DNA from: Macrocystis pyrifera
Lineage: Eukaryota; Sar; Phaeophyceae; Laminariales; Laminariaceae
Reading direction: 5' to 3'
DNA: 64,000 nucleotides
NCBI GenBank assembly: GCA_031763025.1
Contig: JASSKH010000010.1
Coordinates: 3,591,901 to 3,655,900 of the forward strand
Part shown: piece by piece, positions 31,229 to 41,214 of the stretch
Layout of the letters: each line of letters begins with the position of its first letter
How positions within the stretch are numbered: position 1 is the first letter of the stretch
Position numbers and translations under genes: made by a program
Notes under the pieces: model-generated
Seen by the model: the letters and a program-made list of their open reading frames with translations, nothing else
Told to the model about the DNA's origin: nothing
Databases searched by the model: none

Positions 31229-31694
31229 GGGGGTAGCCACGCTTTTGGTTGGACCAAAAATAGTTTTTGGCTGACGGGGGAGCTCCTCAACTGACCCCGC
31301 TCAAAGCACGCCTCCGCGATTAATTGGAAAGCCAAAATGTGGTACGATAGGGGTTGCACTTTTTTGCCTTGTGAGGAAAATTTAAGATTGACGGGGCTCC
31401 TTAATAAGGGCACCTCAAGGGCACCTTAAGGGCACTGAGGATCTACCCCGTGAGGTATGCCTTATCGTTGGAGTTCTATTTTTTTTATTTCTTCTGAACG
31501 AAACACGGTTCTAACTACTCCAAGGCACGTCCATTAAAAGAGTTTGCGCAAGTACTCGAAGAACTGACTTCGTAATATCGATATTAAGCGAAAACTACCG
31601 CTGAAAGTCGGTTCGATACTGGAACCGAGTAATTAAAAAAACGATGAAATTCACGGGGGGTTTTTCCCCCTCCCACTAACGCTCTGAAGTTCAC
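31229..31694. other. Stretch with no supported gene
   Basis: No exon or repeat recognised apart from short runs. Confidence 0.3.
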
Positions 31695-31915
31695 GCGTTC
31701 TTTTCGAATTGGAGCCGGGCAGCATCCAGAGGAGCCGCTGGGCTATATCTTTGACAAAGAATTACATATAGAATACTCGCGTTCGGTTTATCACAATACT
31801 TGTAAAAATCGGTAAAAATGGAATATAGACGAGACGTATTACGCAGCTTGCAAAGTTGAGTATCAACTATTGAATCAGTCGAACTCACAGCTGACGTATT
31901 TCTAAATTTATAAAA
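31695..31915 (+). repeat. Family G single unit
   Basis: Contains CCAGAGGAGCCGCTGGG, CGCGTTCGGTTTATCACAAT, GTATTACGCAGCTTGCAAAG and GTCGAACTCACAGCTGACGT, in the same order as 21830-22420. Confidence 0.8.
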
Positions 31916-31934
31916 TTTGACCCTGAAACTTCGC

Positions 31935-32430
31935 ACCTCGAGGGACAAATCACGATCTACAGACCCCGACGATCTAATGTATAGGTATATTAACCTACCG
32001 TTACGAGTTGCTGTGCCCGATCTGTACGGTACGGATCCAACCCACCGGAAAACGTGTCCTATACATGGTCTTCCTCGTGTATGGACTGTACTTCCTGCAT
32101 GAAGTCACACAAAACCAGTACGTAGTACGAGTGCGCGCGATCGAAGTATCAGTAGTATGACACACAGCTTGCAAACAAGACGAGTTTCAACGAAATCCGC
32201 GATCTCACACGGCTCTCGTTGTTTGTTTTTTTTTCGTTTTTTATAAATATAGATCATGCAGATTGCATGATTCCCGCCCGGCGACTTGAGCTTTTACTGT
32301 AGGTCGTACCTGGTAGCGGCTTACGTCACACCGGCACAGATACAGGAGTATGTCTGCCCTGAAAGGTCTTCTGTAGGCCCTGAAGCACGGACTCGATGAC
32401 CTGCCCGAGTTTGTGCAAGTTTATACGTTG
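31935..32430 (+). repeat. Family J GATC-rich repeat, degraded, no MITE insert
   Basis: GATCTGTACGGTACGGATCC and AACCCACCGGAAAACGTGTC at 32020-32060. ATAGATCATGCAGATTGCAT and CCCGGCGACTTGAGC at 32251-32290 match the order seen around 25920-26180 and 57750-57900. Confidence 0.6.
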
Positions 32431-32524
32431 TGGATCCAACACACAGGCCATTCAGTTGGCTTTTCATCACGCTAAGCGGGCCCATTTTTTTTTCTCAAAA
32501 GTCAACTCTTAGGTATGGAGCTCC

Positions 32525-32635
32525 TTAGCCCTTTTGAGGGCAAAAAATTGCAGTCCCGATTTGGGGATAAACCACTCTTATTCCAAGTAGTTTGTCCCCC
32601 AAACGGGAATGCGGTACCATTCATGAAAGGGTTAA
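32525..32635. mobile_element. piggyBac-like TTAA MITE, copy 1 of a tandem pair
   Basis: Left TTAGCCCTTTTGAGGG, inner TGCAGTCCCG..TTTGGGGA, right GTTTGTCCCCCAAACGGGA and GAAAGGGTTAA. TTAA sites and CCCTTT-type ends fit piggyBac-derived MITEs. Confidence 0.65.
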
Positions 32636-32736
32636 CCCTCTAAGGGGAAAAGCTGCAGTCCCGTTTTGAGGGTAAAAACAGTCAAACTCTACGTAGTTCG
32701 TCCCCAGAACGGGACTCCAGTTCTAAAAGGAGGAAG
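32632..32736. mobile_element. piggyBac-like TTAA MITE, copy 2 sharing its TTAA with copy 1
   Basis: Starts at the same TTAA (32632-32635): TTAACCCTCTAAGGGG, GCAGTCCCGTTTTGAGG, then CGTCCCCAGAACGGGACT. The right TTAA is lost. A half copy (TTTGTCCCTGAAGCGGGACT) follows at about 32818-32840. Confidence 0.65.
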
Positions 32737-33084
32737 GAGCACCTGGCCGATAACATACGGATCGCTGCTGTATCCATATCAAGGTCTGAACCAGTCAAAA
32801 AAAAAAAAATCTGAGTAATTTGTCCCTGAAGCGGGACTGACTGCAGTTCTTCAAAGAGGAAGGAGCATCATCTGAACGATAGCATAAGGATCGCTTCGTA
32901 TTTATATTTTAGTCTCTAAACGTTCCTTATATTTCCGGCACCTCTCTGGGCGTAAATAGAAGGACCGCTTGGTCTTCGTGCTCATGTCTGAGCGCTCCTC
33001 ATATTTCCGGCCGGAGTGGTGGGTGTTGTACCCCTGGCCCCTGACTCAATAAAAGTGGAGTGTCCATGTTGGTGCCCACTCTCT

Positions 33085-33482
33085 CATCCCGCGAACCAAA
33101 CGACGTGCCTGTTGCTGAGCGGTGCAAGGGGCGCAGAAAGCGCTACACAAAATTATCGCAGGATGTATATTTTTATATATCTATGTATTCATCCTGCATG
33201 AGCCTGTATACAACCCGTGTGCACGTACATAGCACGGCTTGAAAAAAAAAAAGATAAAAAGTTTCGATGAAATAAATCCTCCATCCCGCGAACCAAACGA
33301 CGTGCCTGTTGCTGAGCGGTGCAAGGGGCGCAGAGAAAGCGCTACACAAAATTATCGCAGGATGTATATTTTTATATATCTATGTATTCATCCTGCATGA
33401 GCCTGTATACAACCCGTGTGCACGTACATAGCACGGCTTGAAAAAAAAAAAAAGATAAAAAGTTTCGATGAAATAAATCCTC
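33085..33482 (+). repeat. Tandem duplication, 197-bp unit, two copies
   Basis: CATCCCGCGAACCAAACGAC starts at 33085 and again at 33282. Both copies end in an A run, GATAAAAAG and AATAAATCCTCC. They are nearly identical, differing by a dinucleotide and A-run length, so the duplication is recent. Confidence 0.9.
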
Positions 33483-33951
33483 CGTCGCGAGTCTCACAGC
33501 TGCCGATGTTTTTGTTTCATCTTCTAATTTAAACTTATTGTGGCACCAGTATTTCTTTTCTGGATTATTTTTATGGAGGGCGCGCTACGGCCAACGGCAG
33601 GTGTCGGGGTTGTGCTTTCGAGACTAAAACGGGGGTAAACTCTAGCGAGGAGCCTCAGATCCTTCAGGTATTACCCATACCCGTTTCAAAAAGGCTGAAG
33701 AGACCGACCGACCGACCGACCGACCGACCGACCGACCAACCCCCCCGACCCCGACCGACCGACCGGGATCCACCAACGCACACAAACAACTTGACGACAG
33801 TAGTTGCAAACACCCTGCCGATTCGCGCGAGATATACTCGTTACGTAAGTCACAACCCGCGCTTCGGAATCGTGGTCCGCGTCCAGAATGTTCTCTCGCA
33901 ATTTTCTCGCGAGTCGTAGAGCGGAGAATCGGCGTGGCCTCAGTCACAGCC
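33483..33951. other. Stretch with a (GACC)n microsatellite
   Basis: (CCGA)n at about 33704-33738 and again near 33746-33763. No gene supported. Confidence 0.5.
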
Positions 33952-34061
33952 TACTACGGGGGACCATAGTAAATAGGACCTACGGTACACACCCAAAACC
34001 TACATATTCACTTTTATTTACCAACAATATTTGGTCCTATTTACTATGGCCCCCCGCAATA
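33952..34061. mobile_element. Family A MITE
   Basis: TACTACGGGGGACCATAGTA at the left, ACTATGGCCCCCCGCAATA at the right. The interior has AACAATATTTGGTCC. Confidence 0.8.
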
Positions 34062-34224
34062 GCTATCAGTCCGACTGCAGTAGCATGGACTATTAATAGT
34101 CGTTTCCCGGGGCTGCCGACTATCCGAGTTATTGTTGGGTTTTCATACTGGCAAACAGGAAAGATTTTTGAATGCGGGATACACTTTCTTTTTGGGGGCG
34201 AGGGGGTCTTTTTGGCAGAGGAGG

Positions 34225-34400
34225 GCTACTTTTAGGATATCAAGTCGGCAAGTCGGCGGCTGGCCACCAGCTATATAAGTTGCCTTCGCCAGTCGGCTCT
34301 TGCCGACTTGAATTCAGCTAGGTGGCTAACGGCGGTACCCACGTGCCGATTAGTTTGTAGTGGCGAAAATCCTGCCGACTAGCAGCACCACCACAATATA
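34225..34400. repeat. Cluster of AGTCGGC / GCCGACT motifs
   Basis: AAGTCGGCAAGTCGGCGG, CCAGTCGGCTCTTGCCGACTT and CCTGCCGACTAGC face each other. The same motif family recurs at 36780-37145. Possibly another foldback-type repeat. Confidence 0.5.
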
Positions 34401-34754
34401 CTACTGAGAAATAATCCTAACGTTAGCAGCCGACGTAAAAGTCTATGAACTTCCTGTAAGCTTTGGAGTTTTTTTTTCAAGGTTTTTCACTCGACCGCCC
34501 AAAATGAAACCTACCACCAGGCCAGTTATCGATGCAAACAACGGAAACAAGACGCCCCTGATCGAAGAATAAGCGAAATTATTTCACGGTCGAAAAGGAG
34601 GAGTTGTAGAGGAATGCATCGCGGCATGTAGGGGTGGTGACTCATATCCCGATCTCAATGTCTCAAACCCGGAATACGACTCCGAAGAAGTAAAGCCCGT
34701 TCGCGCAACCCGAACGACATTTGTATGCGCCACGTAGTCCTAGAAACCAAGGTG
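34401..34754. other. Stretch with no supported gene
   Basis: Nothing recognised. Confidence 0.3.
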
Positions 34755-34756
34755 CT

Positions 34757-34863
34757 TTTACGGGGGACCATAGTAAATAGGACCAAATATTGTTAGTAAA
34801 AATAGGTAAATATACGTGTGTTTTATGTGTACCGTAGGTCCTATTTACTATGGTCCCCCGTAG
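34757..34863. mobile_element. Family A MITE adjoining family J
   Basis: TTACGGGGGACCATAGTAAA to CTATGGTCCCCCGTAG. GATC-rich family J sequence follows directly (34895-35120). Confidence 0.85.
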
Positions 34864-34889
34864 TAGCAATTTTTTCACAACCTCGGACT

Positions 34890-35120
34890 GACAGATCATG
34901 ATCTAGATCATCTGCAGTAGAATCTAACCTGCCGCAGTCAGATATAGACGTTGTGCAGGATCTGCATAGTACGGATCCAATCCAGAAATGGACCTGCGAA
35001 GCATACCAGGTACAGAGTTATATACGGCCCCGAAGGATCTAGATCTTGAAGTGGGAATGATCTGTAGATGATCTATAGGTATATTATCTGTAGATAGATG
35101 ATCTATAGATGATCTGTCCG
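34890..35120. repeat. Family J GATC-rich repeat
   Basis: CAGATCATGATCTAGATCAT, GTGCAGGATCTGCATAGTAC, GGATCCAATCCAGAAATGG, then GATCTGTAGATGATCTATAG-type tandem motifs. Non-coding. Confidence 0.65.
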
Positions 35121-35547
35121 TCCGAGGCGTCAAGAGTTCCATAGTAACTGGTAGGTGTGCACCTGGGGAGTTTTAACCGGCCAGAAAAAAAAAGTAGGGC
35201 CGAAGAAACGGTATACCTCTACCAGGGGATGAGTCGGGTGCAAGACTAACAAGTGTCCAATTTTTAAACCGGGGTGCCGGAAACTTGAATACATCCCCTC
35301 CTGTCGTCGTGGTGAGGTTTCGACAGCCTGAAGGAGCACTGTCCCGGCATATGTCGTAAGTATGTCTATGTACTGGGGTAGTGCCTTATTTTCTGTGAGT
35401 TTTTTTTACACACACGAGAAAGGAGCTCAGCATTTTCACCCGGAGCATGAAACTTTGAACAAGTTTTGTCCGCGCAAAACCCCAACCAACGTTTTGTGGG
35501 TTGCATACGTATATACATATGTATAGTCCTAAAAAAGCAAACCTACC

Positions 35548-35653
35548 ATTACGGGGGACCATAGTAAATAGGACCAAATATTGTTGGTGAAAATAATAAA
35601 ATACGTAGGTTTTCGTGTGTACCGTAGGTCCCATTTACTATGGTCCCCCGTGA
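35548..35653. mobile_element. Family A MITE
   Basis: CATTACGGGGGACCATAGTA to CTATGGTCCCCCGTGA. Confidence 0.85.
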
Positions 35654-36260
35654 CAGTAACGGTAACAAGCGTCATACTGCAACCGGTACTTCTGTAGTTG
35701 CTCGCTTGAGGAGCTCGCTCAAGCCTCCATCATGAACTACTTGAGCAAAAAAAAACGAGGTACCTCTCCCTTCCGAGTGGCTTATCCCCCGAAGAACGCC
35801 ACAAGAAAACCGCCAGGCTTTTTGCGTCTGACCCCTCGCCGTCCTGGCTGGGCCGACGCCGGGTGCGTGCGTGTGCACGGGATGGGCGGTCGGTTGCCCG
35901 GGGCGGTCGGTCGGTGCCTGCTGATGGTTACGGGTTTCTGCTGTGAAAAAGGAGGTTTTTGTCCCGAGCTGATCGAAGAAAAAAGCCGCCGATCCTAGTT
36001 TCTTTCTTTTTCGGATTTTTTTTTTTTCGTTCTTCGAAAGCTGAGTTAATGGCGGCCGTCGGCGTACGAAATACTGTACGTACGTACGACGGATGGGACA
36101 TCTACTGAAGCACAAATACATGCTATACAGCACAGCGATTCCCAAACGGGTGCCTGGAGAACAAAAAAAACACAAGAAACAAAAAAAAAGAGGTGGGTGA
36201 ATAAAAAAAATCGCTATCGCTCGTGACTATGTATTTTACGATAACCCGGTTTCGCCGGGG
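35654..36260. other. Stretch with no supported gene
   Basis: Open frames on both strands at 35672-36175, none recognised. The 35770-35940 part is GC-rich. Confidence 0.25.
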
Positions 36261-36284
36261 TCTCTCTCCTCTCTCTCTCTCTCT

Positions 36285-36360
<76 letters not shown>
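36261..36360. repeat. (CT)n microsatellite, ~100 bp
   Basis: Nearly pure CT dinucleotides with two CG interruptions. Eleven bases after it is an AG (36370-36371), so it could act as a polypyrimidine tract. Confidence 0.95.
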
Positions 36361-36361
<1 letters not shown>

Positions 36362-36371
36362 GCGCACACAG

Positions 36372-36502
36372 AAGAAACTTGCATTGGACGAAACTGGCGA
36401 CGGGTGGAAGGCTTCCCGGAGTCGCAGGTGGAACTGCTCCTGCGATTGTGTAGACGCGACGCTGGGGCTGATCGACAAGGACATGGAGTGGACAACCGCA
36501 AG
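36372..36502 (+). CDS. Candidate internal exon after the (CT)n tract
   Basis: Flanked by CACACAG and AAG|GTATAC. Two frames are open: one gives KKLALDETGDGWKASRSRRW and CSCDCVDATLGLIDKDMEWT; the other gives GFPESQVELLLRLCRRDAG. It is GC-rich compared with its surroundings. No family recognised and neighbouring exons not found. Confidence 0.25.
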
Positions 36503-36774
36503 GTATACGTGACAAAGGAAAAAATCGCGCATCACAGAGAGCCATCGCCTCCGCAGTAGGATGGCACTGCTGCTGGTGTGTGCACCCTATCACTCTGTCC
36601 CGAGCGATAAGGGCCGGTTCTATAGTAATACTGGTATGCCTTACAACGGTTCCTTATATTGTGGAACATAGTGGTAAATGTGCACTAATAGGGTTTATTG
36701 TGAGGCGGGAGGGTTTCACGAATACCGGTATATAAACTAGCCGGTAGGTGACGTTAGCCAACTACTGATGACTG

Positions 36775-37150
36775 ACTTTAGAAGTCGGCAAGTCGACTGG
36801 CCATCAGCTAGGTAGGTCAGAGTGGGTGTGTGCCGATGTTTCGGAGCTGTCAGTCGGCGGGGCAGATTTCACGCCCAATGACTACGGTCATCGGTCGTAG
36901 GTGATGCTGGCCAACTATAGTGACTGGCTTTACAGGTCGGCAGGTCGACTGGCGAAGGCAGTCGATGATGACGAGCCAGCTGACTTGTCGACTATAGGTC
37001 AGGCGAGCGAGCAAGGGAGCCGAATCAGCCTTCTCCGGCCGATGGGACCCTCCGCCGAAAAAAGAAACGATGTACCTCGCATTCAACAAACAATCCTTCC
37101 TACCTGTATGGAAACCCGGAAAGTCGGATAGTCGGCACCTCCGGGAAACG
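36775..37150. repeat. Cluster of AGTCGGC / GTCGACTGGC motifs
   Basis: AGTCGGCAAGTCGACTGGCC, CAGTCGGCGGGGCAG, AGGTCGGCAGGTCGACTGGC and GACTTGTCGACTATAGG. Related to 34225-34400. Confidence 0.5.
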
Positions 37151-37618
37151 ACTAAGTATTAGTCCGGTTAATAACTACCTGGTGACTCAAGTCGTGCAGA
37201 GTCAAAGCCCCACTACCTTTTCTCAGGTTATCGTATACCAGCATTAGTGTAGTAACGTGAAGAGTTCTACATATACTACAGTAAGTATACCTCACCGTCA
37301 AACAAGATTTTTGTGATACAGAGAAAAAACTGAAAAAAAAAAATGTTCGGGCACCCCCGCAAAAAAAAAAAAAAAACGAATAATATTGTAACCGAAGAAA
37401 GCACAAAACGGGATATCCGCAAGCGTATCTAAAAACGCCGCTTTCGAAGTTGGCTGTCAACCCCTCAATCGGTCCACATCTCGCGGGTGACACGTTTGCA
37501 TATACTAACAGTACTTCTATCATATGTATTGGGTAGCTAAAAAATGCTGGGCCTGAAAATAACCCCCTTCTGTATTCTTAGTTTGGCACTGCTGTCATCC
37601 ATAGGCAAGAAAGTAAGC
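37151..37618. other. Stretch with no supported gene
   Basis: A runs at 37337-37343 and 37361-37376. No exon recognised. Confidence 0.3.
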
Positions 37619-37619
37619 A

Positions 37620-37860
37620 CAAAGGGTGCCGGACGTCCGCCCCACAAGCGGTCCTTAGCAGGAAGCACAGCCCGTCCTTACATCATGCGCCTCTCGCCGC
37701 AAACAACACCTCACACGGCGCTTCATTCGCACTTGACGCAAGCAAAACAATGCCTGCCTGGTCGGGTGAAAACTCGACGTGCGTTCTCCGTCCCGGTATT
37801 GAATATTCAGGGATGTAGTCATACGTACGACTACGGCCATGCATCACGTTGAGTAGGCAG
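37620..37860 (+). repeat. Family F repeat, 3' part, no poly-C end
   Basis: GTCCGCCCCACAAGCGGTCC, CTGCCTGGTCGGGTGAAAAC and GACTACGGCCATGCATCACG. This copy has an extra A/T-rich block and lacks the usual C run. Confidence 0.7.
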
Positions 37861-37984
37861 CGTGAAACATTTCTACTCCCCCGGACGAAAGGGTTTATTT
37901 AGCCTGCGTAGCCATCGTAGGGCTGCAAAAACAAGAAAAAAAAAACAAGCACAGAGTAAAAACAGGGGGGAGAGTAGATTAGAT

Positions 37985-38532
37985 CCGCCCCCCTCCCCCC
38001 AGCTATGTATTGTGTATAGGTTGGGTTGGCGTCGGTTGGAAACGACATTGTTAACATGCCTGCCGCTCACCTCTGAGCTAGACAACCAGGGTACATTTTG
38101 GGGGGGGGCAGTCGGTCACAGCCGGCGATCGAGGTATAGATCATTTGTGCGGGGTGGAGAACCTTTACTCCGCACAAGGGGGATGGTCGTATCACGTAGT
38201 GTGTATATGGTGAGGCGCCCACGAAGCAGTTAGATAGTACTCCCATTGCTGTCTCTGAAAGTGGCCACATCAGAAATCAAATGGACTCATTCAAGCTTTC
38301 ATCCATACGCAAGTCCGCCTCACAAGCGGTTCTTACTAATAGTAGGATGCGGCTCACCCTTCATCGCGCGATTCGCCGAACACCTCACGTTTCGCTTCGC
38401 GCTTGCCTCAAGCTATTTCTGCCTGGTCGGTGAAAACCCGACGCACTCCGTCCCAGCATTGTACGGATGCGAGGGTCTACGGTCATACGACTACTACGGC
38501 CATGCATGATATCGAGTATACTCCCCACCCCC
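37985..38532 (+). repeat. Family F repeat, near full length
   Basis: Collinear with 11836-12417. The end GAGTATACTCCCCACCCCCC shows the C-rich terminus. Confidence 0.8.
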
Positions 38533-38631
38533 CTCCGTGCTGCGTCTCGAGAGGGATGCGAGGTCAAGGGTCAAATGACCAAGGCAAGAAACCAATGAGC
38601 ACATACCGCCCGTGCCCTCTACCTCCATACC

Positions 38632-38966
38632 GGCGTCCCCGGTGGCTTGGTAGGTGGTCCGCGTGCCTATCAAGATCATTTTCGTGGGTTCAAGTCTCAC
38701 CGAGTGCATGCTCGTAGGGACTTTTTCTTGCATAAAAAAATGATGAGCGGAAAGCGCGACAGCGTGAGTTAGCTACCACATTCGATGAAAATCGACGAGC
38801 AGTGGGAATGATGCTGAACCCTATGCGCGACAAAAAATAAAGACACGTATACCGGGGGGGAGAAGGGACGACACCTGTGACCACGGCTTGTCCCCAGAAG
38901 ATTGCTGAGGGTAAAACCTCCTACGAGTTTAGGCTGGAAAGTAAAAGTGATGATTAAAAAAAAAAA
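38632..38966 (+). mobile_element. tRNA-derived SINE with poly-A tail, copy 1
   Basis: Head GGCGTCCCCGGTGGCTTGG, with an A box TGGCTTGGTAGG at 38643-38654 and a B box GGTTCAAGTCT at 38687-38697, spaced 32 bp as in a tRNA gene. A ~230-bp tRNA-unrelated body follows, then an A-rich tail (38955-38966). The whole unit recurs inverted at 59226-59567. It would be transcribed by RNA polymerase III and moved by a LINE; the LINE is not in this window. Confidence 0.8.
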
Positions 38967-39234
38967 TGAAATAAAAATACCATATATATATATATAAATA
39001 TCTTGTCCTCGCGAAACGTCAACCGAAACCGGCAGGAAATTCGACGACAAGGCCGCGGCACCGTCAACTGTTGTTTCTCCTCCTCCTCCGGCCGGCCGGA
39101 CGACGCCCCGGCGCGATGAGAGGCGTCCGTCGTCCCGCCCAACGTCCGGCACCAGCGCGCGGCTGGTCACCCCTCCCGTCGGATTGCGAGGGCAGCAGGT
39201 TTGGTCGCCGGCTTTTGACCTTAAGTGAAACCCA
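38967..39234. other. GC-rich stretch, unrecognised
   Basis: 39005-39200 is GC-rich with short frames on both strands. GCGAGGGCAGCAGGTTT occurs here (39187) and again at 39497. Confidence 0.25.
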
Positions 39235-39334
39235 GCAACCCCTTTAGGAGTGCAGTCCCGTTTTGGGGACAAACTGCTTGAAATTTGACTGGTTTGTCCA
39301 CAAAATGATAATGCGGTCCTAACACAAGGGTTAA
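39235..39334. mobile_element. piggyBac-like TTAA MITE
   Basis: GCAACCCCTTTAGGAGTGCA, CCCGTTTTGGGGACAAACT, then the mirrored GGTTTGTCCACAAAATG and AAGGGTTAA. Confidence 0.7.
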
Positions 39335-39957
39335 GAACTGAAATTTCGTCCTGCAGACTACACACTTGAGATCATAGTCAAATTTTAGGTTTCTGCACAG
39401 CAGTGCAGCAGTGTAACAAAAGAAAAGAAGAAAGGGTTAACTGCAGTAGTAGTACCCGTGAAGGAACGTTTCTTCGGAACATTTCGCGTCGGGTGGCGAG
39501 GGCAGCAGGTTTAACGTATCCATTATCTTAGCCTTTGGCCGTTTCAATTTACCGTGACCGTCAAATTCACCTGAAACCGTCCCATTTACCGCAATCATCA
39601 CATTTACCGCACAGCCGTATAATTAACCACAACCGCCTCATTCAACCTGAAAACCATCCCATGTACCTCATCCGTCCCATTTACCATGTAAACGTCTACC
39701 TAACCTTAGCCGTGTCCCTTGTTCTATTACCGTAAAAAACGTACAGAGCTGGCGGAACCGACCGAGCAGCGGCCGGGACAAAACCGAACCACCCTCTCCC
39801 CGCGGCGGCAAACACGCCAAGTCTCCGCCCCAACCACCACAGCCAGGAAAAGGCGAGCTTGCCGGTAACGACTTCTCAACCTGCCGCGGAAGCGATCGAG
39901 ATACTAGAACCCATGCTGCGCGAGGAGATAAACAAAACGACAGAAAAAAAGGCTGGA
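39335..39957. other. Stretch with a CCGT(C/T)CCATTTACCG-type repeat
   Basis: 39545-39725 holds repeated ~25-bp phrases such as CCGTCCCATTTACCGCAAT and ATCACATTTACCGCACAGCC. No gene supported. Confidence 0.4.
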
Positions 39958-40115
39958 ACTGCTCCACTCGCGTCGATAATCTCCCGCCAGACGAGTTGCT
40001 CTGCAAGCACCCCGGCTGGGATGCACCGTGGGTTTTACAGAGGGAACTCGCCGTTCAGCAGAGCGGGAGGGTGGAGGTTCGTGGAGGAGGTCGGGGGGGG
40101 GAGGCAGCGCAGGGA
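39958..40115 (+). CDS. Candidate exon, unrecognised
   Basis: One + frame reads NCSTRVDNLPPDELLCKHPG, then WDAPWVLQRELAVQQSGRVEV, before running into a poly-G tract (40116-40145). The composition is protein-like, but no splice sites with matching phase or homologous family were established. Confidence 0.22.
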
Positions 40116-40145
40116 GGGGGGGGGGGGGGGGGGGGAGGGGGGGGG
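40116..40145. repeat. Poly-G run
   Basis: About 28 G interrupted once by A. Capable of quadruplex formation on the + strand. Confidence 0.95.
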
Positions 40146-40489
40146 TTGTCGGGTGTTCGAAAAGTTGGAGACTTTTTCGATGGCGGGTCTTCCGCGCGAA
40201 CGATTACGACGAGAGAGAGCGGCAGCGATCGCAGTGCACGCGGCGGCATGCATGTATAGCACGGCAAGCAGGGCTGCTGCTGCTGCTGCTGCTACTGCTG
40301 CGATACGTCTAGAGTAGTCCAGAAGGCATCTGTACAATATGAAACAGGGGGGAAAATATTCTAAGCTGGATTTCTTATCTAAGAACGGGGGTGCGTTCCA
40401 CAACTGTTACCTCAGCCTGGAACGGTTCACGAATTTCTTATTTCCCTCTTAATTTCAGCCTACTGTTGCTTTTCTTATTAATAGAGCTC

Positions 40490-41142
40490 TCCTTTGAAAT
40501 GGTTGTGCTGTGCTGCAGCGCTGTAAGGTGGGTGCGCGCGGTTCCTAGGTGGCAGGAAGCCGTGGAAGGCAAGCAGGGGCGCATGAGCAGCGGGACATGA
40601 ATGCGAATAGGCTCGTCGTTCAATAAACAGGCCGTACGACCCACCGGGCAGTGCGTATCCGACGCAGGGGGGAGGGACGGCTGTCGGACAAGTGGAACGA
40701 TGCCCGCGTCGGTGGTGTGCAAGCGGCGTTTGTTGGCCAGCTCCTGAACCTCCGAAAAGGGAGGGCGCTGGTGGGAAGGGAAACCCGATAAAAAGTCGTC
40801 TGGCAAAACTTCCGGTCGGCCAAGGGCTATGTAGCGCATGGCGGCGTTGCACGCGGGCTCAGCCTGTTGTTCCCGGGCCCAGTCGGCGTGCAAATAGCGC
40901 GCTGCGGAATCACCGAACTGAAACTCGGCAGCTGCGCCGAGGGCGTCCAAGTCGGTCGAGGTGACGGCAGGTGCGTCAGTTGGCGGTGGAAGTCGTAAAA
41001 GAGGAGTTCCCCCGGGCTCGGCGCGGTCGCGGCCGGACGGGATGGGTACCGTCGGGATGGACGACCCGTACTCACTTTTCGCTTTTCCATGCATCTTCCT
41101 CGCCCCCACCCCCCGTGCGGGCGGTATGGCGATGGCTCTCAT
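40490..41142 (-). pseudogene. Ty3/Gypsy-type pol remnant (linker and integrase zinc finger)
   Basis: The - strand frame includes SAARYLHADWAREQQAEPAC, then MRYIALGRPEVLPDDFLSGF, DAGIVPLVRQPSLPP, VGRTACLLNDEPIRIHVPLL and STASCHLGTARTH. The last two resemble the linker and HHCC zinc finger that precede a retroelement integrase core. The usual continuation into the catalytic core is missing and the frame degrades. A core fragment of apparently the same kind lies inside the LTR element at 47440-47843 (-). No LTRs were found around this piece. Confidence 0.5.
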
Positions 41143-41214
41143 TGACGATTTCTTCCTGCCCCTTAAGGCTAGGTCTTTCCTTTATTTTTTTTACGTACTT
41201 TGCCGGCTTCGTTG

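Noticed and set aside
36214-36593. Arg-Glu repeat frames
   Set aside because: Translation of the (CT)n microsatellite on the - strand.
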